Shown: positions 35,842 through 45,343, numbered from the stretch's first letter. The stretch is DNA of 64,000 bases from Desulfovibrionaceae bacterium (GCA_009773665.1 WSYE01000004.1:1-64000), one strand, 5' to 3'. The notes: a model not told the origin generated them from the sequence alone. Numbers and translations: made by a program.

Positions 35842-37224
35842 TTACTCCCCCAGGATCTTTCCAGGATTCAGAATGTTCTTGGGGTCCACGGCGGCCTTGA
35901 TGCGCTTGGAGTACATCACGCTTGCCTTGTTGGTCTCAAGTTCCATGTAGCGCGACTTGGCCAGGCCGATGCCGTGCTCGCCGGAGAGGGTGCCGTCCAG
36001 GGCCAGAGCGGCGGCGAAGATGGCGTCGACGCCCTGCTCCACGCGGTGGAACTCTTCCTTGTCGCGGCGGTCGCACAGGATGGTGGGGTGCAGGTTGCCG
36101 TCGCCAGCGTGGCCGAAGGTGCCGATGGTCAGCTTGTAGTCCTTGGCGATCTTGTCCAGGGCTTCCATCATGGCCGGAATCTTGGAGCGGGGCACGGTGG
36201 CGTCTTCCAGCACGGTGGTGGGGCGCAGGCGCGCAAGCGACGACAGCGCGGCGCGGCGGGCTTCCCACACCTTGTTGCGTTCCACGGCGTCCTTGGCCAC
36301 CTGGATGCGGGTGCAGCCGTTGTCCTTGCAGATCTTCTCGACCTTCTCAGCGTCGTCGGCGACCTGTCCGGGGTGTCCGTCAACCTCGATCAGCAGGAGC
36401 GAACCGGCGTCCAGGGGCAGGCCGACCTTGGCGTAGCCTTCCACCGCGCCGATGGTGAAGTTGTCCATGAACTCCAGGGTGCAGGGCACGACTTTGGCGG
36501 CGATGATAGCCGACACGGTGCGCGAGGCGGTCATGATGTCGGGGAAGATGGCCATCATCGCCTTGGAGGTCTGCGGCGGGGGAACGAGCTTCAGGATGAA
36601 CTCGCTCATGACGGCCAGGGTGCCCTCGGAGCCGACCATCAGCTGGGGGATGTTCAGGCCGGTGACGCACTTCACGGTCTTGGAGCCGGACTTGCACCAG
36701 TTGCCGTCAACGTCGAAGAAGTTGACGCCCATGACGTAGTCCTTGGTGACGCCGTACTTCAGGCCGCGCAGGCCGCCAGCGTTCTCGGCCACGTTGCCGC
36801 CCAAAGTGGAGACGGCCTGGGAACCCGGATCGGGGGGGTAGAAGAGGCCCTTGGCGGCCACTGCGTTGGCGAACTTGGCGGTGATGGCGCCGGTCTGGAC
36901 CACGGCGTACATGTCCTCTTCGTTGATCTCGAGGATCTTATCCAAAGCGTTGGTCAGAAGGACCACGCCGCCCTTGGACGGGATGGTGCCGCCGGAAAGG
37001 TTGGACCCCGCGCCGCGCACGGTGATGGGCAGGCCGTTGTCGTTGCACAGCTTCACCACCTTGCCCATGGCTTCCATGGTGGTGGGGCGAACGACCAAGG
37101 AAGGAAGCACGGGATCGAGGACGGCGGCGTCATACGAATAGGAGTGCTTGTCTGCCTCGGCGTCCATGATATTATCGCTGCCGACAACGGTCGCGAAAGC
37201 CTGCTTGAGCGATTGGCTGACCAT
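35842..37224 (-). CDS. FAD-linked lactate/glycolate dehydrogenase (GlcD/Dld-like)
   Basis: A 460-residue FAD_binding_4 oxidase. The FAD domain has LPITVRGAGSNLSGGTIPSKGG and DPGSQAVSTLGGNVAENAGG. The C-terminal domain has GTFGHAGDGNLHPTI and ALDGTLSGEHGIG with the catalytic/metal His residues. It oxidises D-lactate or glycolate to pyruvate or glyoxylate. It is the first gene of the operon, with a GGGAG ribosome site and a leader holding two tandem hairpins behind a sigma-54-type promoter. Desulfovibrio species use such an enzyme for growth on lactate. Confidence 0.93.
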   Translation of the reverse strand: MVSQSLKQAFATVVGSDNIMDAEADKHSYSYDAAVLDPVLPSLVVRPTTMEAMGKVVKLCNDNGLPITVRGAGSNLSGGTIPSKGGVVLLTNALDKILEINEEDMYAVVQTGAITAKFANAVAAKGLFYPPDPGSQAVSTLGGNVAENAGGLRGLKYGVTKDYVMGVNFFDVDGNWCKSGSKTVKCVTGLNIPQLMVGSEGTLAVMSEFILKLVPPPQTSKAMMAIFPDIMTASRTVSAIIAAKVVPCTLEFMDNFTIGAVEGYAKVGLPLDAGSLLLIEVDGHPGQVADDAEKVEKICKDNGCTRIQVAKDAVERNKVWEARRAALSSLARLRPTTVLEDATVPRSKIPAMMEALDKIAKDYKLTIGTFGHAGDGNLHPTILCDRRDKEEFHRVEQGVDAIFAAALALDGTLSGEHGIGLAKSRYMELETNKASVMYSKRIKAAVDPKNILNPGKILGE

Positions 37225-37260
37225 TCTGATTTATCTCCCGGTAAGCTGAGGTTTACGGCG

Positions 37261-37320
37261 GCCCTCCCCGGTCAAGGAGGGAGTCCGTCAGCCCTCCCCG
37301 GTCAAGGAGGGATTCGGTCT
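37261..37320. repeat. Tandem 30-bp repeat forming two leader hairpins
   Basis: Two 30-bp units start with the same 21 bases and differ only near the end. Each can fold as CCCTCC/GGAGGG around an eight-base loop. If transcription starts about 12 bases after the -12 element of the promoter at 37332, they form the very 5' end of the lactate operon mRNA. Confidence 0.85.
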
Positions 37321-37331
37321 GCACCGACCTT

Positions 37332-37348
37332 AACAACAACCGTGCCAA
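37332..37348 (-). promoter_or_regulatory. Sigma-54-type promoter of the lactate operon
   Basis: On the minus strand it reads TTGGCACGGTTGTTGTT. It matches YTGGCACGrNNNTTGCW at all positions except the C of the -12 GC, which is T. Spacing between -24 and -12 is exact. The glcD-like ATG is 108 bases downstream. Lactate operons of Desulfovibrio are known to use sigma-54. Confidence 0.72.
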
Positions 37349-37776
37349 GTCATTCAAGCAACAATACTCATGTTAAAACAGCATGTTAGAACCGCGCCCT
37401 TCGGAACACTTCTGTTTCGTCCGCAATGCCGGAATTTTGCTGATACCGCGCGATTTCAGCTGTTTAGCGACAATCCTGTAACAATCGCGCGCCTTCGGCC
37501 CGAGTCCACTTTTCCGGATGAAGACCCCTCTTCCGAATTTTCGGACAACTCGGACGCAGGTCGCGGCGTCTTTTACAGCGCTCTATTCAGGCCGACAACC
37601 AGTGATGATTATTCGCATTCCAGAACAGATAGTTTCCATTCTTTACACTGGCGGACAACCTTGAAGCAGAGCTCAGTACAGAATGGCTCAATGGAAATCA
37701 GTTACGATCGCGCCTCGAAAGCGCCCCTTTCCGGGCGATCAGTGTCCGCCTCCCCTCGCCTCCCCGCCTGCGAACA
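37349..37776. other. Upstream control region of the lactate operon, no gene seen
   Basis: It holds no convincing coding frame and its base composition is lower in GC than the neighbours. Two ATGTTA words repeat 13 bases apart (37369 and 37382), and GCGACAATC faces CAATCGC around 37468-37490. These could be activator sites for a sigma-54 promoter, but the pattern is too weak to assign. Confidence 0.4.
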
Positions 37777-37810
37777 CAAAAAAACCGGATGCGCGGGCAT
37801 CCGGTTTTGG
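37777..37810 (-). terminator. Terminator of the csrA-fliW transcript
   Basis: AACCGGATGC and GCATCCGGTT form a stem around GCG, followed on the minus strand by a T8 run. It lies 32 bases after the fliW stop. Confidence 0.85.
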
Positions 37811-37841
37811 GTCTGATCGAATCGTCCTGAGCGATCTGGCG

Positions 37842-38324
37842 TCAGTCCTTGGTTTCCTCGGTGGAAGCCGGTTCCTTGGAGAGGTTCTCGCCGGGCTGAT
37901 AATGGGTCGGATATTTCACGTCGGTCTGGGGAACCTGCACGCCGATTCTGGCCTGGAGGTTGACGACCACGGGACCGGTGAGGTTCAATGTCGTATTCTC
38001 GGGCTTTCCAGGGGGGATGGTTACGGTGACCAGCACCAGCACCTGCCGGATGTTGTCGATTTGCAGAAGCTTTCGCTCGGCCTCGCCCACCACCACGTCG
38101 TAGTCATTGATGAAGCTGTAGGGGTCCGCCACCATGAGCCCCAGACGCGGGTCGTTCATGGATTGCAGGATCACGAACGGCGAGTCGTCCCTGATCTGCA
38201 CCAGGGTGAATTCGCGTTCCTGTTCGAAGCCGATGATTCCACGGGGGAAATGCAGCACCCGCTCGGGTGGAATGCTCAGCTTGCCGATACGGCTGTGGAT
38301 CACTCGTTCTTGCTTTTTTGCCAT
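37842..38324 (-). CDS. fliW: Flagellar assembly factor FliW
   Basis: FliW binds CsrA and flagellin in turn and so ties flagellin translation to secretion. The 160-residue protein has the typical [37 protein letters not shown] and the C-terminal [21 protein letters not shown]. Its start lies inside the csrA gene (25-base overlap), the usual arrangement for partners kept in balance. The ribosome site is weak, consistent with translational coupling. Confidence 0.95.
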   Translation of the reverse strand: MAKKQERVIHSRIGKLSIPPERVLHFPRGIIGFEQEREFTLVQIRDDSPFVILQSMNDPRLGLMVADPYSFINDYDVVVGEAERKLLQIDNIRQVLVLVTVTIPPGKPENTTLNLTGPVVVNLQARIGVQVPQTDVKYPTHYQPGENLSKEPASTEETKD

Positions 38325-38539
38325 AATGCCGCCGCCGCCAGAACGTCTTGTTGATCCGCTTCAAGTGCCATGCGGTTCTGCTCCAGTACCCGCAGGTATA
38401 CTTCTTCCCTGTATACCGCCATCTCCTGGGGTACTTCCAGGCCGATCTTGATCTGCTTGCCTTGCACACCAAGTACGGTCACTTTTATTTTGTCGCCCAG
38501 ATGGATGGACTCCCCTGGCCGACGCGTCAGTATGAGCAT
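38300..38539 (-). CDS. csrA: Carbon storage regulator CsrA
   Basis: An RNA-binding translational regulator. The 79-residue protein starts [16 protein letters not shown] and has the beta-strand core [21 protein letters not shown] and the [14 protein letters not shown] helix. A short C-terminal extension is typical of csrA genes linked to fliW. It lies 79 bases after flgL and overlaps fliW, so it is the penultimate gene of the flagellar operon. Confidence 0.97.
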   Translation of the reverse strand: MLILTRRPGESIHLGDKIKVTVLGVQGKQIKIGLEVPQEMAVYREEVYLRVLEQNRMALEADQQDVLAAAALWQKSKNE

Positions 38540-38618
38540 TCCCGCCTCTTATCCTTCCCGATACTGGGGCAACCTAGTGCGGACCCGTGTGCTTGTCAAC
38601 GCATCCTTCCCGCTTCCG

Positions 38619-40169
38619 CTACAGATAATTCATCAGGCTCAGGTTCATGATCATGGAGGAGGACTTCAGCACGGACTGATACGCCAGCTGCTGTTGCGCA
38701 AGCCTGGTCATCAGTTCGGAGATATCCACATCCTCGGTGACGGAGAGTTGCTCGAACTGGTTGGCCTTCAGGTTGTCCAGCACTCCGGAAGCGACCAGCA
38801 TCCTGTTCTCGCGCGCGCCCACGTCTGCCGCGTAGTTCAGGATCACCTGGCTGGAGGAGCGCAGGTCCGCAAGGGCCTGCTGCACGCCGCCCTGGTTGTT
38901 GGTCTCAAGGAACCCCACCAGCTTGCCCACGGTCTCGAACAGGTTGGTGGCCCCGGAGCTCCCACCGATCACCACGGGGCGAGCCGAGTTGCTGGCCGGG
39001 TCCTGGTAGACGCCGCCGAAGATATTCTTGCCGATGCCATTCACCACGATGCGTTCGGTGGGCGAGATGTCGAAGTTGATGAGCGCCTTGCGCGGGCGCA
39101 CCACGAACATGTTGCCCGCGACCAGCTGGTTGCCACTGTTGGATTGCAGGGTCAGCACGCCGCCGGGGATGTTCAGGCTGGCGACGCCGGGACTGGCGTC
39201 CGGCGTTGAGCTGTTGGAGAGGTCCCAGGTGATCCCGCCGTCCAGGCTGTAGGAATAGCTGACGTTGGAGGCCAGTGTTCCGGTCTGGTCGATACGTACG
39301 ATAACGTTGTTCGGGAACACGCCCTGCGCGGAGCCGGTCACGGTGGAGCCGATGCCCTGGAGGGGGTCCACGGCGATGCGGTCCTCGTCGTCGCCCTTGT
39401 ACACGGCGGTGGGACGAATCCACATCCAGGTGCCGTTGGAATCGTTGTAGTTGGTGGCGCTGGTGGCCACGACGCTGGTGCCCCGGTCCAGCTCCAGGGA
39501 TACCCCGCCGAGCGAAAGCTGGAGCTTGTTCGGAGCCCCCGGATCGCTGACCGTCCCGTTGGTCCAGGTGGTGCCACCGTCCGTGGAATACCGGTACGGG
39601 CTGCCGTTTGCCAGGGCGCCGGTCTGGAGGTACTGCACCACGGTGGTGGTCTCGTTGAAGCCGTTGATGGTGAATCCGGCGTTGGAGACCACGCCCGGCT
39701 GGTTGGTGGTCAGCCAGAGGCTCTCGGTGAACGGCTGGGTATTGGTCTTGTGGCCCGCAAAGATTGCTTTGCCGTCGAACTCGGTATTGCCCATGGCGAT
39801 AAGCTGCTTGAACAGCTGGCGCGCCTCGGAGGCGATCTGCGCGCGGTTGTCCGCCGAGAGCGTTCCCGTGGCGGCCTGCTCGGCCAGTTCCTTGACGCGG
39901 GTAATGACCGTGTTCACCTGCACCATGGTGGCGTCGGCGAGGTTCAGCCAGCCTTCGGCCATGGAAATGTTGGTCTCGAACTGGTCGATGGCCGCGATGT
40001 TGTCCCGGTAGCCCAGGACGCGGGTCATGCCTACCGGGTCGTCGGAGGGACGATTGATCTTCTTCTGACTGGACGCCTGGAGGTTGGACTCCATGAGCTG
40101 CGTCAGGCTCGAGTTCATGTAACTCACGCTCGAGCTGTAAATCATCTGTTGGGCGACGCGAAGTGCCAT
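38619..40169 (-). CDS. flgL: Flagellar hook-filament junction protein FlgL
   Basis: The 516-residue FlgL (HAP3) joins hook to filament. The N-terminal flagellin-like D0/D1 region has RVAQQMIYSSSVSYMNSSLTQL and NRPSDDPVGMTRVLGYRDN, and the C-terminal helix has QQLAYQSVLKSSSMIMNLSL. At 516 residues it is longer than enteric FlgL (about 317), with a central variable domain holding two similar blocks (YRYSTDGGTTWTNG and YSYSLDGGITWDLS) that look like internal repeats. GGAGG precedes the ATG; flgK ends 10 bases upstream. Confidence 0.94.
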   Translation of the reverse strand: MALRVAQQMIYSSSVSYMNSSLTQLMESNLQASSQKKINRPSDDPVGMTRVLGYRDNIAAIDQFETNISMAEGWLNLADATMVQVNTVITRVKELAEQAATGTLSADNRAQIASEARQLFKQLIAMGNTEFDGKAIFAGHKTNTQPFTESLWLTTNQPGVVSNAGFTINGFNETTTVVQYLQTGALANGSPYRYSTDGGTTWTNGTVSDPGAPNKLQLSLGGVSLELDRGTSVVATSATNYNDSNGTWMWIRPTAVYKGDDEDRIAVDPLQGIGSTVTGSAQGVFPNNVIVRIDQTGTLASNVSYSYSLDGGITWDLSNSSTPDASPGVASLNIPGGVLTLQSNSGNQLVAGNMFVVRPRKALINFDISPTERIVVNGIGKNIFGGVYQDPASNSARPVVIGGSSGATNLFETVGKLVGFLETNNQGGVQQALADLRSSSQVILNYAADVGARENRMLVASGVLDNLKANQFEQLSVTEDVDISELMTRLAQQQLAYQSVLKSSSMIMNLSLMNYL

Positions 40170-40179
40170 GACGCCCTCC

Positions 40180-42303
40180 TTACTGCTTCAGACCCAGCAC
40201 GGTCTGCCACATCTGGTCGGCGGTTGAGATCATCTTGGCCGCTGCCTGGTAAGAGTGCTGAAACTTCACCAGGTTGGACATTTCCTCGTCCAGGTTCACG
40301 CCCGAAACTTCCAGCTGACGGCTGTTCAGGTCCTTGGCCAAGGTGTTTTCGAAGTCGAAGTTGAATTTCGCGTTCTCGGTGTCCACGCCCACCACGCCCA
40401 CCAGGCTGTTGTAATAGGACTGGAGAGACTGGGACGTGGGCGCGTCGAAGGTGGTGCGGATGCTCACGGACTTGTTGCGCAGCCCGGCAATGGCCAGGGC
40501 CGTGCTGTTGTCGCCCGGGTTGGACTCGTTCGCGCCGTTTATGTGTCCGGCGTTCAGGAAGCCCGAGTCAGACCCGCACAGGGGGTTGAGGGTCATGGTG
40601 CGGGCGGTGTCGCCCGCGAAGAAGGTGTTGATTCCAAGCGCCGCCCACAGGCCGGTGGCGTCGGTGCCGAAACCGAAATTGTAGCCGCTCTTGGCGTTCA
40701 CCTGGAGCTGGTTGTTGACCACGGAGGCCGTCAGGAAGTTGCCGAAGGTGCCGTTGATGGCTCCGGCCACGTCCGCGAGGGTGTGCTGACTCGGGTCGAA
40801 GAGTTGTAGCCCCGCCGTGCTGGCGTCGAAATCCAGGAAGCCGTTGGAGACGGCCTCTCCGGTGGCGGAGTTGAACACGTACATCATGGACGCGCCCGAG
40901 GAGAGCTTGGAGGAGAATGTCAGCCCCGAGGAGTCCGAGCCCAGGGCGATGTCTGAGCCCCTGGCCGAGTAGGTGCCTGTGACGTCGGTGAACATTTTGA
41001 GTCCCGAGCCCTGGCTGTGGACGCGGTTGGTCTCCCAGACGAGGGTCTTGACCAGGGCGTCCAGGCGCTCCTTGTAGCGGCCCACGTTGTAGTCGCGCAG
41101 CTGGAAGTTTCCGGCGAGGCTGCCTCCGGTGACGCGCGTGGCGTTGTCCTGACCGTTGAAGTAGATCTGCGGCGTGATGTTGATGGGGGTCGCCGCTGAC
41201 TGGTACCAGAACAACCCCGACTTGGGCACGATGGTGAAGGTGTCACCCACCTGGAGCTGACCGGTGGGGGTCACTCCGCCGTTGGAGAGCTGCCCGAAGG
41301 AGAGCTTCAGGTTGCCTGCCGTGACCGACAGCTCGTCGGGGCGTGCGTAGAAGGTCTTGATCGCGCCGGAGTCGTCGCGCAGCCAGGTGGTGCCGCCGTC
41401 CAGGGACACCTGGAACTGCGCGGCCGAGGAGCCGGAGGACACGTTGCCGCCGTTCACCACCTTGACGGTGTATTCGAAATCGTCGGAGCCGGAAAAGTTC
41501 ACGGTGCCGTCGAAGCTCGAACCCGGAATCAGGTTCTTGATGACCTTGTTGGTTTCGAGCTTCACCTCGTAGTAGTTCACGCCATCCAGCAGGGTGTGCC
41601 CGGCCTTGTCCATGATGGTGACGTTGGGCCCGCCGTTGTCGATCATGGAGATGTCTATGATCCCGGCCAGTTCACGCACCTTCCTGGCCCGCTCGTCGTA
41701 GAGGCCGTTGGCGTTGTTCTGGGTCGGGTTGTCGTGGACGGCCAACTGCCTGTTGATGCTGGTGATGTCTTCGAGCAACTGGTTTAAGTTACTCACATCC
41801 TGAGAGATGTAGGAGTTGGCCTGCTGCTGGATGGTGTCCAGGTCCGAGTCGGCCTGGCGCAGGATGGACATCAACGTCTGGGTGTCGGACAGCACGTTCT
41901 GGCGCAGAGGAAAATTGGACGGATCCAGGCTCAGGTTCTGCCAGTCCTGGAAGAAGCTGGTGAGCGATTCGGACACGCCGGTGGAGTTGGCCTCGTTGAA
42001 GATGGCCTCCACCGAGCGCATGGACTGATACAGCGCGTTGTAACGCTCGGCGGACGAGGCCTTGCTGTTGTAGGAGCTCTCGATGAACTTGTCGAACATC
42101 CTCTGGATTTCAGCGGCCTGGACGCCGGTGCCTATCTGGCCGGGCTTGAAATCGATGTACAGGTCGTCCTGGAATATCACCCGCTGGCGCGAATACCCCT
42201 CGGTATTCACGTTGGCGATGTTCTGGCCGGTAACCTCGATGCCCACCTGGGAGGCGTTGAGGGCTTTCTGGCCGATATTCAGGAGCGACGCGATACCGGG
42301 CAT
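40180..42303 (-). CDS. flgK: Flagellar hook-associated protein FlgK
   Basis: HAP1, the hook-proximal junction protein. The 707-residue protein begins with SLLNIGQKALNASQVGIEVTGQNIANVNTEGYSRQ, the rod/hook-family N-terminal motif. It ends with VSGVNLDEEMSNLVKFQHSYQAAAKMISTADQM, the matching C-terminal helix. The middle contains a QVSLDGGTTWLRDD block like those in FlgL. The ATG directly abuts the flgN stop (TAA|ATG), with a GAGGGGGG ribosome site. Confidence 0.95.
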   Translation of the reverse strand: MPGIASLLNIGQKALNASQVGIEVTGQNIANVNTEGYSRQRVIFQDDLYIDFKPGQIGTGVQAAEIQRMFDKFIESSYNSKASSAERYNALYQSMRSVEAIFNEANSTGVSESLTSFFQDWQNLSLDPSNFPLRQNVLSDTQTLMSILRQADSDLDTIQQQANSYISQDVSNLNQLLEDITSINRQLAVHDNPTQNNANGLYDERARKVRELAGIIDISMIDNGGPNVTIMDKAGHTLLDGVNYYEVKLETNKVIKNLIPGSSFDGTVNFSGSDDFEYTVKVVNGGNVSSGSSAAQFQVSLDGGTTWLRDDSGAIKTFYARPDELSVTAGNLKLSFGQLSNGGVTPTGQLQVGDTFTIVPKSGLFWYQSAATPINITPQIYFNGQDNATRVTGGSLAGNFQLRDYNVGRYKERLDALVKTLVWETNRVHSQGSGLKMFTDVTGTYSARGSDIALGSDSSGLTFSSKLSSGASMMYVFNSATGEAVSNGFLDFDASTAGLQLFDPSQHTLADVAGAINGTFGNFLTASVVNNQLQVNAKSGYNFGFGTDATGLWAALGINTFFAGDTARTMTLNPLCGSDSGFLNAGHINGANESNPGDNSTALAIAGLRNKSVSIRTTFDAPTSQSLQSYYNSLVGVVGVDTENAKFNFDFENTLAKDLNSRQLEVSGVNLDEEMSNLVKFQHSYQAAAKMISTADQMWQTVLGLKQ

Positions 42304-42777
42304 TTACAGGGCCCCCCTCAACATGGCCGGAGCGGGCTTGGTCTTGGCGAACACGCCGCGCGGGCCGTAGGACTGCTTGGTGGGGGTCAGCTTCTGCTTG
42401 AAAAAGTCCACGTAGCCGCTGGACTGGTCGAAAAGGGCCAGGGCCATGGCGTAGCTCTTCTCTGCCTGCTTGGCGCAGATCTGCTCCAGGGCGTCGATCT
42501 TGGACAGAACATCTTCCACCTGCGCCCACTCCTCGCCGAAAAATTCCGTCAGCTGCGTCAGGCGGGTCGCGCCGGGCACGACCTCGGCAATCATGCGGCG
42601 CACGCATTTACGCTCCACCATGAGCTGGCGCATGAGTTCCTGGATGGAGAATTCCAACGCCCCCACGGACTGGGGCTTGAACTCCCGGAGGTAGGAAAAC
42701 TCTTCCTCTTGTATATGCTTAAGGACGTGAAGGGCCTTATGCTGCCGGGTAAGATTTTCCAGAATGCGCTTGTTCAT
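42304..42777 (-). CDS. flgN: Flagellar export chaperone FlgN
   Basis: A 157-residue helical protein with a FlgN-like long coiled coil (residues about 5-115, rich in Glu, Leu, Arg) and a short C-terminal region. FlgN keeps FlgK and FlgL export-competent. The assignment rests mainly on position, directly ahead of flgK and flgL, and on size and helical pattern; the family is poorly conserved in sequence. It starts 12 bases after the flgJ-like gene. Confidence 0.82.
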   Translation of the reverse strand: MNKRILENLTRQHKALHVLKHIQEEEFSYLREFKPQSVGALEFSIQELMRQLMVERKCVRRMIAEVVPGATRLTQLTEFFGEEWAQVEDVLSKIDALEQICAKQAEKSYAMALALFDQSSGYVDFFKQKLTPTKQSYGPRGVFAKTKPAPAMLRGAL

Positions 42778-42789
42778 GGCGATCTCCCT

Positions 42790-44070
42790 TTAGAGAACCG
42801 GTACCTGGATTTCAGGTCCCGTGGCGGCTGCAACCGTTGCTCCGCCTTGACTCGCCGGGTCCACCGACCTTCCGTCCACCCGCACCTCGAAGTGCAGATG
42901 CGGTCCGGTGGCTCTGCCCGTCTGCCCTACCTGTGCAAGGACCTGACCAGCTTTCACGCTCTGGCCTTCGGCCACTTCATTGGTCTTGTTGTGGCCGTAG
43001 TAGGTGCGCACTCCACCCTCGTGTTCCACCACCACCAGATTGCCGTAGCCGCGCTCACGCCCGGAGAACACCACCGTGCCATCCCTGGCCGCGCGCACAG
43101 GCGTGCCTTCGGGAGCGGCGATGTCCATGCCGCCGTGCCAGGCCCGCTGCCCGGTGAAGGGGTCGCGCCGCCAACCGTATTCCGAGGTAAGCTCGCCGGA
43201 GACGGGGGAGATGAACTCCCCTGCGGCGGCGAGTTGGGCGTCCTTGCCCTGCAAATACTGCGATCCGGGCATCCCCAGCTGCTGCGAGGGGGTTCCGGCA
43301 AGCGATCCGGGACGCTTGGTCGCCTGAGCATCAGCGGAAACCGCTGGAGTACTCGTGCTGGCGGGCATGCCAGGGCGCACCGCGTCCGAGGACAGTACCA
43401 CCGCGTTGCCCTGGAGCGATCCGGCGGCCTGCAAGGGCCTCAAGCCCTTGTCCCGGAAGTTTCTCTGCATGGGCTTGCCTGGCGCAACCAAGGCCATAGT
43501 GTCCGATGCGGACCTGCGCAGCCCTCCCTCAGCGGGGGGAACGGGCCTTGCCGTGTTGGCTACCGCCCTGGTGGCGAGCTGCTGCTGCATGAAGTCCGCG
43601 AGGCCGATGCCGCCCTGTTTGGTGAGGGTCTTGGAGAGCTCCTCGTCGAACATGGCCACGTACTGGTCCTCTTCCTTGCGATGGAGCAGCCCGTCCTTCT
43701 GGACGGTCTTGCGCATCTCCTTGAGCATCTGGCCGATAAACACGGACTCGAAGCCCTCGCAGGCCTCGCGCAGCTTCTTCTCCTCGCTTGGGCCGGGGGC
43801 GAAGCGCTTGTTCATGGCCTGAGCCGTCAGGGTCTTCTGGGCCTCCGGGGACATCCCGGCGGCGGCGGCCTTTTCCGGCGTGAGCGATTCGAGGATCTTG
43901 CCGAAGGACTTTTCGGGCATCTTCGGAGCCTGTGAAGCCTGCCCCCCGGCCTGGCCGTTCGCCTGAACCTTGGCCTGATTCAGGGGCTGGGACATGGCCC
44001 TGGCCTGCGCCGCGCCGCGCGCGGAAAGTGCCAGGGATGTCTGGGCGGCCACGTCCGGGGTCAGGCTCAT
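42790..44070 (-). CDS. FlgJ-like rod-binding domain fused to an M23 metallopeptidase
   Basis: A 426-residue fusion. Residues about 90-190 form a FlgJ N-terminal rod-binding domain (GFESVFIGQMLKEMRKTV, then FDEELSKTLTKQGGIGLADFMQQQL). After an Ala/Gly-rich linker, the C-terminal 150 residues are an M23/LytM endopeptidase: TSEYGWRRDPFTGQRAWHGGMDIAAPEG with the zinc His and Asp, and TGPHLHFEVRVDG with the HxH motif. The muramidase domain of enteric FlgJ is absent; here the enzyme that opens peptidoglycan for the rod would be an endopeptidase. It lies between flgI and flgN. Confidence 0.9.
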   Translation of the reverse strand: MSLTPDVAAQTSLALSARGAAQARAMSQPLNQAKVQANGQAGGQASQAPKMPEKSFGKILESLTPEKAAAAGMSPEAQKTLTAQAMNKRFAPGPSEEKKLREACEGFESVFIGQMLKEMRKTVQKDGLLHRKEEDQYVAMFDEELSKTLTKQGGIGLADFMQQQLATRAVANTARPVPPAEGGLRRSASDTMALVAPGKPMQRNFRDKGLRPLQAAGSLQGNAVVLSSDAVRPGMPASTSTPAVSADAQATKRPGSLAGTPSQQLGMPGSQYLQGKDAQLAAAGEFISPVSGELTSEYGWRRDPFTGQRAWHGGMDIAAPEGTPVRAARDGTVVFSGRERGYGNLVVVEHEGGVRTYYGHNKTNEVAEGQSVKAGQVLAQVGQTGRATGPHLHFEVRVDGRSVDPASQGGATVAAATGPEIQVPVL

Positions 44071-44073
44071 GGC

Positions 44074-45186
44074 TTAGATTACCTCAAGTTCGGCGTGCAG
44101 CGCGCCTGCGGACCTGAGCGTCTTCAGGATACTGATGAGGTCGCGCGGGGTGGCCTTGAGCACGTTGAGGCCTTCCACCAGCTCCTGCAGGGTCGCGCCT
44201 TCCACCATGCGCAGCTTGCGGTTCTCCTCGGTGGCTCCGATGGTGGTCTCGGGAACGACCACGGTCTCGGCTCCCACGGGAGCGAACGGCAGGGGCTGCG
44301 ACACCTCGGCGGATTCCTGGATGGTGATCTGGAGGTTGCCGTGGGTCACGGCGGAGCGGGTCAGCTTCACGTTGAGGCCCACCACCACGGTACCGGTCTT
44401 CTCGTCCACCACCACACGGGCCTTGTTGTCCGGGGTGATTTCGAGGTTCTCCACGGTGGCCATCAGGGGGACCATGTTGCCCTTGTGCTGCTCGGGGATC
44501 TCCAGCTTGATGGTGGAGGCGTCCGAAGCGCGGGCGAAGCCGCCCCCAAGGGACTGGTTGATCTTCTTCACGATGGCCATGGCGGTGGTGAAGTCAGGGT
44601 AGCCCAGATTGATGGTCAGGTCGCGCTGGCCGTTGAAATCAAAGGGGACGGAGCGCTCCACGTTGGCCCCGCCGGGGATGGTGGCCACGGTGGTGACGTT
44701 CTTGGTGGCCGAAGCCCCAGCGCCCGAGGCGGAAAAGCCACCCACGGCCACGGGGCCTTGGGCCAGGCCGTAGATTTCGCCGTCCACGCCCTTCATGGGC
44801 GTCATGAGGAGCACGCCACCCAAAAGGCTGGACGCGTCGCCCAACGAGGACACGGTCACGTCGAGCTTGGTGCCGGGATGCGCCGTGGCGGGCATCTGCG
44901 CTGTGACCATGACGGCGGCCACGTTGGCGGGCCGCAGGGTTTTCTTGTCCACGCGCACGCCCATCTTGTCGAGCATGTTCCAGATGGACTGGATGGTGAA
45001 GTCCGAGCCGCGCTTGTCGCCCGTGCCGCCAAGGCCGACCACCAGGCCGTAGCCGACCAGTTGGTTGGTGCGCACGCCCGAGAAGGAGGCCACGTCCTTG
45101 AGACGCGCCGCCTGTGCCTCCGAAGAGGCCAGCCCGGCCAGGACGAGTGCCGTCAGCAGCAGGATTGCGAGTGAGTGCCTGTTCAT
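44074..45186 (-). CDS. flgI: Flagellar P-ring protein FlgI
   Basis: The periplasmic P-ring subunit. The 370-residue protein has a Sec signal peptide (cleaved near SSEAQA) and the conserved start [63 protein letters not shown] and the C-terminal [32 protein letters not shown] follow. AGGAG precedes the ATG. A 157-bp gap to flgH may hold a secondary promoter, but I see none. Confidence 0.97.
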   Translation of the reverse strand: MNRHSLAILLLTALVLAGLASSEAQAARLKDVASFSGVRTNQLVGYGLVVGLGGTGDKRGSDFTIQSIWNMLDKMGVRVDKKTLRPANVAAVMVTAQMPATAHPGTKLDVTVSSLGDASSLLGGVLLMTPMKGVDGEIYGLAQGPVAVGGFSASGAGASATKNVTTVATIPGGANVERSVPFDFNGQRDLTINLGYPDFTTAMAIVKKINQSLGGGFARASDASTIKLEIPEQHKGNMVPLMATVENLEITPDNKARVVVDEKTGTVVVGLNVKLTRSAVTHGNLQITIQESAEVSQPLPFAPVGAETVVVPETTIGATEENRKLRMVEGATLQELVEGLNVLKATPRDLISILKTLRSAGALHAELEVI

Positions 45187-45343
45187 GTCGAGTGCTCCTG
45201 GAACCTTCGCCCCCTCCCCCGAGTGGACGTGCGGCGCTTTTGCGAGTGTCGCGCCGCGTGGTTCGCGTGCATCAATTTGTTGTTTCGCAGCCGTTGTCGT
45301 TGTTTGTTTCGGAAAACATCTTCACGTTTTCAAAACCGGGACA

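Noticed and set aside
45187..45343. Separate promoter ahead of flgI
   Set aside because: No sigma-54, sigma-28 or good sigma-70 elements could be seen in the 157-bp gap.
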